From Clostridia bacterium (GTDB lineage Bacteria > Bacillota > Clostridia > Oscillospirales > Butyricicoccaceae): a DNA stretch of 8,101 bases. Both the position numbers and the translations under genes were made by a program. The stretch spans positions 1 to 8,101 of the forward strand of contig JAFQKM010000156.1 of assembly GCA_017396925.1 (NCBI GenBank). Direction: 5' to 3'. Shown here piece after piece: positions 1-6,008 of the stretch. Within the stretch, counting starts at the first letter, position 1; each line of letters starts with the position of its first letter. Under the pieces are notes generated by a model. It had not been told where the DNA came from. It did no database searches and was given only the letters and a program-made list of their open reading frames with translations.

Positions 1-394
1 AGAGGTGCCCCGCGATGTGCTCATCAAGACCTACATTCTGGTCAACGAAGGGCGGAGCACCGACCTGTTTGACCTCGATGACCTGCTGATCCGGGCCGGT
101 TATCCGCCCGTATACGTCCGCTCGGCTTCGGGCCTCGATGCGCTGGCCTACGATCTGCTGCATGAGCCGTCCGATGAAAGCACGGCCTATGCGGACTTCT
201 GCATGGCCGTTGTGGGCGAGCGCGATTACGCCGCGCGCAAGCTGGGTGTGACCGACCGTCTGCAGGCGGCTGCCCGGGCCCGAGCCGACCAGCGCGCCGC
301 TGCCGAGCAGGAGGTAAGAGAGCTGCGCGAAGTGCAGGAAGCCGACCAAAAGAAGGGCCGCAATAAGGGATTTTTCCAGTTCTGGCGCAAATAA
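1..394 (+). CDS. 3' part of an unidentified gene; C-terminus resembles FtsA (actin-like division protein)
   Basis: The reading frame is open to the window edge and ends with TAA at 392-394. A GTG at 5 could be a start, but no ribosome binding site is visible, so I treat the gene as cut at its 5' end. About 85 residues look like a mixed alpha/beta fold end (YILVNEGRS, then PPVYVRSASGLDAL, then STAYADFCMAVVGE). An Ala/Arg/Glu-rich, probably helical linker follows, then a tail GRNKGFFQFWRK. FtsA proteins end the same way: a final strand-helix block with a 'pVri..p..i.gl' strand and a 'yataVGl' helix, a variable charged linker, and a short amphipathic basic/aromatic membrane-binding helix. The next gene carries an FtsZ-like domain, which adds weight because ftsA normally precedes ftsZ. 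The resemblance is weak at residue level; a different actin-family protein or an unrelated protein remains possible. Confidence 0.55.
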   Translation, partial: EVPRDVLIKTYILVNEGRSTDLFDLDDLLIRAGYPPVYVRSASGLDALAYDLLHEPSDESTAYADFCMAVVGERDYAARKLGVTDRLQAAARARADQRAAAEQEVRELREVQEADQKKGRNKGFFQFWRK

Positions 395-491
395 AAGCAA
401 GACTTCAAAACTCCGCATTCCGATTGCAGGGGCAGAGCCCCGATGGCATACTATAGTCATCCAATCTGAAGTGCAGCGGAGGCTGATTTTT

Positions 492-545
492 ATGGAAGAC
501 CGCATATATCCATTGAGCAAATGCCGAAGGGAGGTGCAGGCTTGA
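492..545 (+). CDS. possible 17-codon leader ORF coupled to the kinase gene
   Basis: The ORF encodes MEDRIYPLSKCRREVQA. It starts with ATG at 492, nine bases after a GGAGG at 478-482. Its TGA (543-545) overlaps the TTG start of the next gene in the sequence TTGA. The ribosome binding site of that gene (527-536) lies inside this ORF, so ribosomes translating the leader would finish exactly at the next start. This is the geometry of translational coupling. I recognise no family, and a peptide this short could also arise by chance; the two well-placed binding sites are the reason for listing it. Confidence 0.3.
   Translation: MEDRIYPLSKCRREVQA
527..536 (+). promoter_or_regulatory. ribosome binding site that fixes a TTG start
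   Basis: AAGGGAGGTG sits five bases before TTG at 542-544. The in-frame ATG at 521 lies upstream of this site and has no binding site of its own, and the in-frame ATG at 560 is 23 bases away, too far. The TTG at 542 is therefore the best-supported start of the large kinase-like gene. Confidence 0.75.
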
Positions 546-3313
546 AAGCAAAACTGAACATGAAACGGGTACGCTGGCCCGAAGTCGGCGAAGAATTTCT
601 GGCAGCCGGGAGCAATGATCTGATCTCGATCGATCTGGCCGATCTGCAGACCGTTATGGGCCGCAGCAGGGAAGGCCTGTGGCTCCGTGCCGAGGGCAGC
701 TGGCAGGCCTGTGCCGAGCGCATCATTCCCGGCCTGCCCGAAGGGCTGCGGTGCGTCGCCCTGCAGCTGCGGTGCGAAACACTGGAAGAGGCCGAGCGCT
801 TCCTTGGCCGCCTTTCCGAAGCGATGGACAGCGACACGGCCCTGATCTATGGCATCTCGGGCGATACCGAACAGGAGGGCTTTGCCGCCGATCTGCTCAT
901 CCCGGCATCCCGAAGCATCCGCGGCGACAGCTCGATCCCCCTGACCTCCGGCTCGACCTTGCAGAGCAGCGCTCATACCTACCGTGACCTGCAGGTTTTC
1001 GATGCCGGCGGCACCAGCATCTGCTACCGCGCCGTCGATGAAGACGGCAGCAAGGTACTGATCAAAGAGGTCTATCCCATCTCGCTGGCCGGTTCCCTCA
1101 TGCGTGTCGACGACGCCCTTGTGCCCATCGCCGAAGAAGGGGAGCTGCGCCGTTCGGCAGCGTCGACCCTCATTCTGGCCGTCGAGCGTTCCAAGCGGGA
1201 AAAGGAACTGGAAAAAGATCTGAACAACGACAAGTGCGAGTTTTTCGAGCGCTATCGCGACCATTTTGAAGCCAACAATACATTCTATACCGTCTATTAC
1301 GATTACGGACAGGGCACATTGGCCGAGCGTGCCTGCAGGCTCAGCCTGCGGGAAGCCGTTGTGCTGACCGGCCGTATTCTCGAACATCTGGAAAAGCTCC
1401 ATCGGGTGGGCTATCTCCATCTGGACATTTCCCCCGAGAACATTCTGCTGGGCACGGTTGTCGACGACGTCCCCAGCCTCAAGTTCATCGATCTGGGCAG
1501 CCTGCGCCACAAATCGACCATCGAAACGGCCCAGTCCTTCCCCTGTAAGGACGGCTATTCGCCCTTTGAGCTGACCGGCGCCATGAGCAGCATGGAGAGC
1601 CGCAGGCTGATCGGCGAGCATACCGATACCTTCTCGGTGGGCGCCGTGCTTTATCATCTGCTGACCGGCAAGCGGGTCAGCTGGTCGGTCTGCCGCCAGG
1701 GCGGCGGCGAGATCATTCCGCCCGACGCCCCCGGCCTGCGCAATTCCATCGGCCGCGAGGTGGCCTTTATGAATGGCGTCGATCTGACGGCCGACGAGGT
1801 CTGCGGCGTATCTCCCCGCGTACTGGAGGCCCTTAACGCTTTTCTGGCCAAGGCCCTGACCAACAATCCCCACAAGCGTTTTGCCACGGCCGCCGAAATG
1901 CGCACGGCCATCCGTGATCTGCTGCAGGTCATCGACAGCCATCAGGTCTGGTTTGGCCGCATGGAAATGCCCGGCGACTTTATGGAAACCGACATTGAAC
2001 AGGAGCGGCAGACCATGCTCGACCGCAGCGGCCGTCTGATGGGCCGTCTGGCCCGGGAGCCGGTCTATGAAGCCGAAGATATCCGCGCCGTTCTGCAGAA
2101 AGACAAGGCCGCCATCCTCGACAAATGCAGCCTGATGCGTTCGAAGGAGGCGGTGGCCGATTATATCGCCCGCTATGGCAAAGATTATCACGAGATCCTC
2201 TTTGTCGACGAAAGCCGCGAGGCGTGCGAGCTCTTCAACGGCCAGCTGAGCGGCAGCCATGCCGGTGTACAGCCGCTGGACAACGACCGCCGCACCCTCA
2301 TCATCTTCTATGGCCGCGAGAAGCCGATCGACAACGGCATTGTCGCCATGGTCGATGCCGACGAGAATCCCGTCTGGTCGCTGGAATTTGTCCGCAGGAA
2401 GGGCCGCTCGCCCTGCCATGTCATCCGCATTCTGCCCCGCAAACGCAATACCCTCATTTCGGGTGCCAGCCGCAGTTCGGCACTGCTGCTCTTCGGGCTT
2501 CCGCTGCTACTGGGCGTTGCCCTGATCTGGGGCATGGCCACCCGGTCGTGGCTCGGAAATTACTGGATGGCGGTCCTCAAGCCCTCTCTCGATCCCAACG
2601 GCTGGGGATGGCTGCCGATGCAGATGCGCAGCCTCCTGTCGAGCTGTGCCCTGCTGGGGCCCGGCGCGTCCTGTGAAGCGGCGTCCATCCTGCTGCAGGG
2701 CGATTTTGCCCCCCACACGCTGGTGCTGCGGATGCTCTATCGCTGGGGCCTGCTGGCCGCTCCCGTTGGCGCCGGCGTCCTCACATTCTTCCTCTGCCTC
2801 TTCTGGGAGCGGGCCAAAGGCAGCTATCTGTCGGCTTCGGCCTTCACGGTGCTGCTGAGCCGCATCCTCTGGTATATTCTGCACAATCTGGGCGTCACAG
2901 CCAGGTTGGCCGGCGATTTATGGCTCTCCCGCAGCGCCATGCTGTGGAACGGCATCCTGCTGGTGCTGATTCTTGTATGGCCCGGTCTGGCCAGAGAAAA
3001 GAGCCGTCAGCCCGAACGCTGCGGACTGCGCATGACCTACGGCGTGGCCGTTCAGTGGCTGCTGCGTCCTCTGCTGGCCGCCCTGCTGCAGATCGACCTG
3101 ATCAGCCGGCCCTGCAGCCTGCTCTATCTGCTGTGGAGCCTGCTGGCGGCTGCCGCCATCGATCTGGCGCTGGAAACCGTATTTCTCCATCTCCGTGCCC
3201 GCAGCGGCTACCGCAGTGCGCGCAGCCGTCGATTCTATAAGATGCTCGGCCTGAGCGACTACGAGCTGGAAGAGCTGGATGAGCTGCTGGACGAAGAGCA
3301 GGAAGTGCTGTAA
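542..3313 (+). CDS. membrane Ser/Thr-kinase-like protein with an N-terminal FtsZ C-terminal-domain-like module
   Basis: The protein has 923 residues counted from TTG 542. Residues about 24-123 resemble FtsZ from the T7 loop onward: SIDLADLQTVM (S29, D31, D34) matches the FtsZ NxDxxD loop with N changed to S, and DTALIYGISGD (98-108) matches the 'anIIfG...dE' strand of the FtsZ C-terminal domain. The FtsZ GTPase half is absent. Residues about 148-460 form a protein kinase domain: a loop FDAGGTSICYRA, VLIKE with K175, HLDISPEN with D295 and N300, IDLGS with D317, and SPFE 340-343. All catalytic residues are present, but HRD is HLD, so this is a non-RD kinase. Residues 465-640 are unassigned. 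Six membrane helices follow (about 645-666, 734-755, 765-786, 800-818, 833-855, 859-884); charges place both the kinase and an acidic tail in the cytoplasm. There are no PASTA repeats, so it is not PrkC. The kinase call is firm; the FtsZ relation is inferred from remembered family patterns. Confidence 0.85.
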   Translation: MKAKLNMKRVRWPEVGEEFLAAGSNDLISIDLADLQTVMGRSREGLWLRAEGSWQACAERIIPGLPEGLRCVALQLRCETLEEAERFLGRLSEAMDSDTALIYGISGDTEQEGFAADLLIPASRSIRGDSSIPLTSGSTLQSSAHTYRDLQVFDAGGTSICYRAVDEDGSKVLIKEVYPISLAGSLMRVDDALVPIAEEGELRRSAASTLILAVERSKREKELEKDLNNDKCEFFERYRDHFEANNTFYTVYYDYGQGTLAERACRLSLREAVVLTGRILEHLEKLHRVGYLHLDISPENILLGTVVDDVPSLKFIDLGSLRHKSTIETAQSFPCKDGYSPFELTGAMSSMESRRLIGEHTDTFSVGAVLYHLLTGKRVSWSVCRQGGGEIIPPDAPGLRNSIGREVAFMNGVDLTADEVCGVSPRVLEALNAFLAKALTNNPHKRFATAAEMRTAIRDLLQVIDSHQVWFGRMEMPGDFMETDIEQERQTMLDRSGRLMGRLAREPVYEAEDIRAVLQKDKAAILDKCSLMRSKEAVADYIARYGKDYHEILFVDESREACELFNGQLSGSHAGVQPLDNDRRTLIIFYGREKPIDNGIVAMVDADENPVWSLEFVRRKGRSPCHVIRILPRKRNTLISGASRSSALLLFGLPLLLGVALIWGMATRSWLGNYWMAVLKPSLDPNGWGWLPMQMRSLLSSCALLGPGASCEAASILLQGDFAPHTLVLRMLYRWGLLAAPVGAGVLTFFLCLFWERAKGSYLSASAFTVLLSRILWYILHNLGVTARLAGDLWLSRSAMLWNGILLVLILVWPGLAREKSRQPERCGLRMTYGVAVQWLLRPLLAALLQIDLISRPCSLLYLLWSLLAAAAIDLALETVFLHLRARSGYRSARSRRFYKMLGLSDYELEELDELLDEEQEVL

Positions 3314-3405
3314 AGGTGACCAGCATGGGCTTCCAGCAGGCATCGGGGGCCAGCGCCGGCCGAAAGTCAACGCACCGGGCAGCTTTATTGAAAAAACCAT
3401 TGGCG

Positions 3406-3434
3406 TTGCCTTGGGTTATTATTTATTGTATAAT
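3406..3434 (+). promoter_or_regulatory. sigma-A promoter of ung
   Basis: A -35 box TTGCCT (3406-3411) and a perfect -10 box TATAAT (3429-3434) are separated by 17 bases. Transcription would start near 3441, giving a leader of about 30 bases before ung. The promoter gives ung its own transcript. I see no convincing terminator between the kinase gene and this point. Confidence 0.75.
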
Positions 3435-3469
3435 AAAGCCATCGATCACACAGCCCAAGGAGGGGTTTT

Positions 3470-4147
3470 ATGGTTCACATCGGCAACCGCTGGGACGAGA
3501 TCCTCAAGGAGGATTTTGCCTCGGAATACTATGCAAACATCCGTCAGTTTTTAAAGCGGGAATACGGCACCTATACCGTTTATCCCGGCATGTATGATAT
3601 CTTCAATGCCCTCAAGACCACCGACTTCGATGACGTCAACGTCGTCATTCTGGGGCAGGATCCCTACCACGGCCCGGGTCAGGCCCACGGTTTTGCCTTT
3701 TCGGTCAAGCCGGGCGTGCCTGCGCCCCCTTCGCTGATCAATATCTATAAAGAACTCAATGCCGAGACCGGCATGGCCATTCCCGATCACGGCTGTCTGC
3801 TGGGATGGGCAAGGCAGGGCGTTCTGCTGCTCAACACGGCCCTCACCGTCCGTGCCGCCAGCCCCAACTCCCACAAGGACTGCGGCTGGAGCCTGCTGAC
3901 CGACAGCATCATCGAAAAGCTCAATCTGCGTGCGCGTCCCATGGTCTTTATGCTGTGGGGTGCCAACGCCAAGGCCAAAAAGCGCCTGATCACAAATCCC
4001 AACCATCTGGTGCTGACGGCAGCTCATCCGTCGCCCCTGTCGGCCCACAACGGCTTCTTCGGCTGCGGCCACTTCAATGCAGCCAACGAATTCCTTGCGA
4101 AGGATGGCCGCCATATCGACTGGAGCGCGCTGGAGGCAAAATTATGA
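3470..4147 (+). CDS. ung: uracil-DNA glycosylase (family 1)
   Basis: This cytoplasmic enzyme cuts uracil from DNA and starts base-excision repair of deaminated cytosine or misincorporated dUMP. The 225 residues match the normal length of family 1 enzymes. The water-activating loop GQDPYH places the catalytic aspartate at D64, and the minor-groove loop HPSPLSA places the catalytic histidine at H186; both are at nearly the same positions as in E. coli Ung. LLLNTALTVR and the MLWGANAKAKK segment are also typical. The start ATG follows AAGGAGG (3457-3463) by six bases. The gene has its own promoter and terminator, so it appears to be a single-gene unit that converges on the lgt gene. Nothing is missing or unusual in the protein. 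Confidence 0.97.
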   Translation: MVHIGNRWDEILKEDFASEYYANIRQFLKREYGTYTVYPGMYDIFNALKTTDFDDVNVVILGQDPYHGPGQAHGFAFSVKPGVPAPPSLINIYKELNAETGMAIPDHGCLLGWARQGVLLLNTALTVRAASPNSHKDCGWSLLTDSIIEKLNLRARPMVFMLWGANAKAKKRLITNPNHLVLTAAHPSPLSAHNGFFGCGHFNAANEFLAKDGRHIDWSALEAKL

Positions 4148-4164
4148 GAAAGCGTAAATAAAAG

Positions 4165-4194
4165 AAAAGACCTGTCCGATCGGACAGGTCTTTT
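4165..4194. terminator. bidirectional terminator between ung and lgt
   Basis: The 30 bases form a perfect palindrome centred on GATC, with a stem built on GACCTGTCC/GGACAGGTC. On the + strand the stem runs into six T (4191-4196). On the - strand it runs into TTTTCTTTTATT. It lies 17 bases after the ung stop and 20 bases past the end of the opposing lgt gene, so it can end both transcripts. Confidence 0.93.
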
Positions 4195-4214
4195 TTGCTG
4201 CACAGGGCAGGGGG

Positions 4215-4478
4215 TTACATTTCCAGAACCTTCTTGAAGACGGCCTCGACGTCGTTCTTCTCGGCGTGGCCCTCGAAGAGCTTTTCCTTGCCGACAAAGT
4301 AGGCGGGAACATAGTAGTAATCATACTGCTCGGCCAGAGCGGCTTCCTTGGCTTCATCGATCATGGTGATCTTGATGTTCTGATACTCGGGATGTTCGGC
4401 CATGAGCTCTTCCTGGCACTTGATGGCCAGCTTGCAGTGGGGGCAGCGGGGGAGCATAAACAGGGTCAGTTCTTTCAT
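4215..4478 (-). CDS. possible internal start giving a free thioredoxin/glutaredoxin-like protein
   Basis: Within the lgt frame, an ATG at 4478 begins MKELTLFMLPRCPHCK, exactly where a free 87-residue glutaredoxin-like protein would begin. An AAGGAGGA (4486-4493) precedes it by eight bases, a stronger site than the one in front of lgt itself. The domain has a CxxC active site (CPHC) and the cis-proline motif VPAYFV, and would serve as a small cytoplasmic thiol-disulfide oxidoreductase. Small stand-alone proteins of this type are common in Clostridia. The product could arise only from this start, only as part of the Lgt fusion, or both; the sequence alone does not decide. Confidence 0.5.
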   Translation of the reverse strand: MKELTLFMLPRCPHCKLAIKCQEELMAEHPEYQNIKITMIDEAKEAALAEQYDYYYVPAYFVGKEKLFEGHAEKNDVEAVFKKVLEM

Positions 4479-5405
4479 GGGGGTGTCCTCCTTGGTTTCG
4501 GGGTTGATTTGGTTTATGTCAGAGATTTCTGCATCGGTGGAAGCGGGGAGGTCGTCGAGATCGGGGATGGTCTCGGCAGGGGCGCCGGCGGTGCGGGCCT
4601 TGAAGATGGGGCAGGTGCGGTATTTCTTGGTCATGTGCATATAGCACAGCAGGCCGAAGCCGACGATGAAGAAGGCAAAGGCCAGCACCTGAGAGGCGCG
4701 GAGGTTGGTCGAGCCGATATAGAGGCTGTCGGTGCGCAGGCCTTCGATGATCATACGGCCGAAGCCATACCAGGCCAGATAACCGAGGGCACATTCGCCG
4801 TCGAACTTGCGCTTTTTGGAATAAAAGTGGAGCAGGGCAAAGCCGATGATGTTCCACAGGGATTCGTAGAAGAAGGTGGGATGCACCGGTGCGGCGCCGT
4901 TGATCGACATGCCCCAGGGCAGGCTTGTCTCGCCGCCGAAGGCCTCGCAGTTGACAAAATTGCCCCAGCGGCCGATGGCCTGGGCCAGGGGGAAGCAGAT
5001 GCAGGCCAGATCAAGGGTGGGCAGGATGCGGCGCTTTTTGATCTTACAGATCAGCACACCCATCAATACGCCGCCCAGGAAGCCGCCGTAGAAGGCGAGG
5101 CCGCCGCCGCGGATATTGAGGATCTCGCTCCAGTTGCCGGCGTAATAGTCCCACCGGAAGGCTACATAATAGAGGCGCGCGCCGACGATGGCGGCCGGCA
5201 GGCAGAAGATCAGCAGATCGAGGATAAAGTCGACGTCCAGGCCGAAATCCCGGGATCGTGCGGCGCCGTAGAGGGCGGCCAGCAGAAAGCCGGTGCCGAT
5301 GATGACGCCATACCACATGATGTCCTGCCCGAAGAGGGTGAAGGCCACGCGGTTGAGCTCGAGGATCCCATCGGAAAGCCCGGGGAAGGATACAGTGTTG
5401 AGCAT
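4215..5405 (-). CDS. lgt: prolipoprotein diacylglyceryl transferase fused to a thioredoxin/glutaredoxin-like domain
   Basis: Lgt moves a diacylglyceryl group from phosphatidylglycerol to the lipobox cysteine of prolipoproteins, the first step of lipoprotein maturation in the membrane. The 396-residue product has an Lgt part at about 1-270 with several membrane helices, RGGGLAFYGGFLGG, and the signature IGRWGNFVNCEAFG (R146, N149, E154 correspond to E. coli R143, N146, E151), then HPTFFYES. A hydrophilic acidic linker (about 270-309) leads without a stop into an 87-residue thioredoxin-fold domain with CPHC (C321, C324) and a cis-proline motif VPAYFV. Because Lgt ends in the cytoplasm, the redox domain should be cytoplasmic. 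ATG at 5405 is chosen because it starts just before the Lgt-type N-terminus and lies about 55 bases after a good promoter. The frame is open further upstream, but that part covers the promoter. The Lgt call is firm; the biological meaning of the fusion is uncertain. Confidence 0.93.
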   Translation of the reverse strand: MLNTVSFPGLSDGILELNRVAFTLFGQDIMWYGVIIGTGFLLAALYGAARSRDFGLDVDFILDLLIFCLPAAIVGARLYYVAFRWDYYAGNWSEILNIRGGGLAFYGGFLGGVLMGVLICKIKKRRILPTLDLACICFPLAQAIGRWGNFVNCEAFGGETSLPWGMSINGAAPVHPTFFYESLWNIIGFALLHFYSKKRKFDGECALGYLAWYGFGRMIIEGLRTDSLYIGSTNLRASQVLAFAFFIVGFGLLCYMHMTKKYRTCPIFKARTAGAPAETIPDLDDLPASTDAEISDINQINPETKEDTPMKELTLFMLPRCPHCKLAIKCQEELMAEHPEYQNIKITMIDEAKEAALAEQYDYYYVPAYFVGKEKLFEGHAEKNDVEAVFKKVLEM

Positions 5406-5465
5406 GGGGAAGGAACCTTTCGTATTTGGTATTTTGCACAGGTTTTCGCACCTGATACTGAGAAT

Positions 5466-5494
5466 ATTATACAATGTGCAAAAGGGGAGCGCAA
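5466..5494 (-). promoter_or_regulatory. sigma-A promoter of lgt
   Basis: Read on the - strand, TTGCGC (5494-5489) and a perfect TATAAT (5471-5466) are separated by 17 bases. Transcription would start near 5459, leaving a leader of about 54 bases before the ATG at 5405. The ten bases ATTGTATAAT around the -10 box are identical to those of the ung promoter. Confidence 0.65.
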
Positions 5495-5552
5495 GGGGGA
5501 AAAGTGGGCGAAAAAAAGTTTGAAAAAGGGGCGGAAAATCAAAAAACTTTGC

Positions 5553-5581
5553 TTGACAAAGGGAACCATCCGTGGTAAGAT
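5553..5581 (+). promoter_or_regulatory. strong sigma-A promoter of the ylxM-ffh operon
   Basis: A perfect -35 box TTGACA (5553-5558) is followed after 17 bases by TAAGAT (5576-5581), which has the extended -10 element TG one base upstream (5573-5574). Transcription would start near 5588. It diverges from the lgt promoter, with a purine-rich spacer of about 60 bases between the two -35 boxes. Confidence 0.8.
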
Positions 5582-5589
5582 AACGACGT

Positions 5590-5611
5590 TGTAAAGGCAA
5601 GCGACTTTACA
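5590..5611 (+). promoter_or_regulatory. 5'-leader stem-loop of the ylxM-ffh mRNA
   Basis: TGTAAAG (5590-5596) and CTTTACA (5605-5611) are perfect inverted copies around an 8-base loop, GCAAGCGA. The hairpin would begin two or three bases after the predicted transcription start and ends before the ylxM binding site. No T-run follows, so it is not a terminator. It could stabilise the 5' end of the mRNA, or act in DNA as a repressor site. Confidence 0.5.
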
Positions 5612-5626
5612 GAAAGGGGAAAGGAC

Positions 5627-5989
5627 ATGAAAAGCGATACCTTCCATATGTCGATGCTCTTCGACTTTTATGGCGATCTGCTGACCGACAAGCAGAAGGA
5701 ACTTTTCGATCTTTACTACAACGAAGACCTTTCTCTCACCGAAATTGCCGAGCATGCCGAGATCTCCCGCCAGGGCGTCCGCGACGCGATCATCCGCGCC
5801 GAGACCATCCTGCGCGATACCGAAGACAAGGTCGGCCTGGTGCGCAAGTATTCGGGCTATGAAGATAAGCTCATCAAGATCCGCGAGGAAGTGAGCTATA
5901 TCGCAAGGGTCAATTCCGACCTGCGCAACTACGAGATCGCCAAGCGAACCGAGGCGATCACCAAGATGATCGACGAACTGTTGAAATAA
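5627..5989 (+). CDS. ylxM: YlxM-family helix-turn-helix protein (UPF0122), SRP-associated
   Basis: The protein of 120 residues matches the UPF0122/YlxM family in length and sequence. Its first half is a sigma-70 region 4-like helix-turn-helix: LLTDKQKELFDLYYNEDLS followed by LTEIAEHAEISRQGVRDAIIRAE at about residues 37-59, which reads as turn plus recognition helix. The second half is a charged helix. In Firmicutes this gene almost always sits directly before ffh, and streptococcal YlxM has been reported to bind SRP components and modulate their GTPase activity. A purine-rich AAAGGGGAAAGGA precedes the ATG. The gap to ffh is 19 bases, so the two are co-transcribed. Confidence 0.93.
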   Translation: MKSDTFHMSMLFDFYGDLLTDKQKELFDLYYNEDLSLTEIAEHAEISRQGVRDAIIRAETILRDTEDKVGLVRKYSGYEDKLIKIREEVSYIARVNSDLRNYEIAKRTEAITKMIDELLK

Positions 5990-6008
5990 CCCGGAGGGAC
6001 CTACAGCA

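Noticed and set aside
429..441. GGGGC-AGA-GCCCC hairpin after the first gene
   Set aside because: The stem is only five pairs and no T-run follows, so it is not supported as a terminator.
424..454. Possible promoter TTGCAG / TACTAT before the kinase gene
   Set aside because: The -35 match is poor and the spacing is 19 bases; the evidence is too weak to list as a feature.
521..541. ATG at 521 as the start of the kinase gene
   Set aside because: It has no ribosome binding site; the strong site at 527-536 points to TTG 542.
4144..4161. Five-codon ORF MRKRK overlapping the ung stop
   Set aside because: It is too short, has no binding site, and the terminator follows directly.
4266..5594. A 442-codon open frame on the + strand opposite lgt
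   Set aside because: It is antisense to a clearly recognised gene, shows no family features, is rich in Gly/Ala/Glu as expected from mirrored GC-rich codons, and runs across the lgt promoter.
5406..5600. 65-codon N-terminal extension of lgt
   Set aside because: It would include the lgt promoter and the divergent ylxM promoter, and the Lgt family begins near the ATG at 5405.
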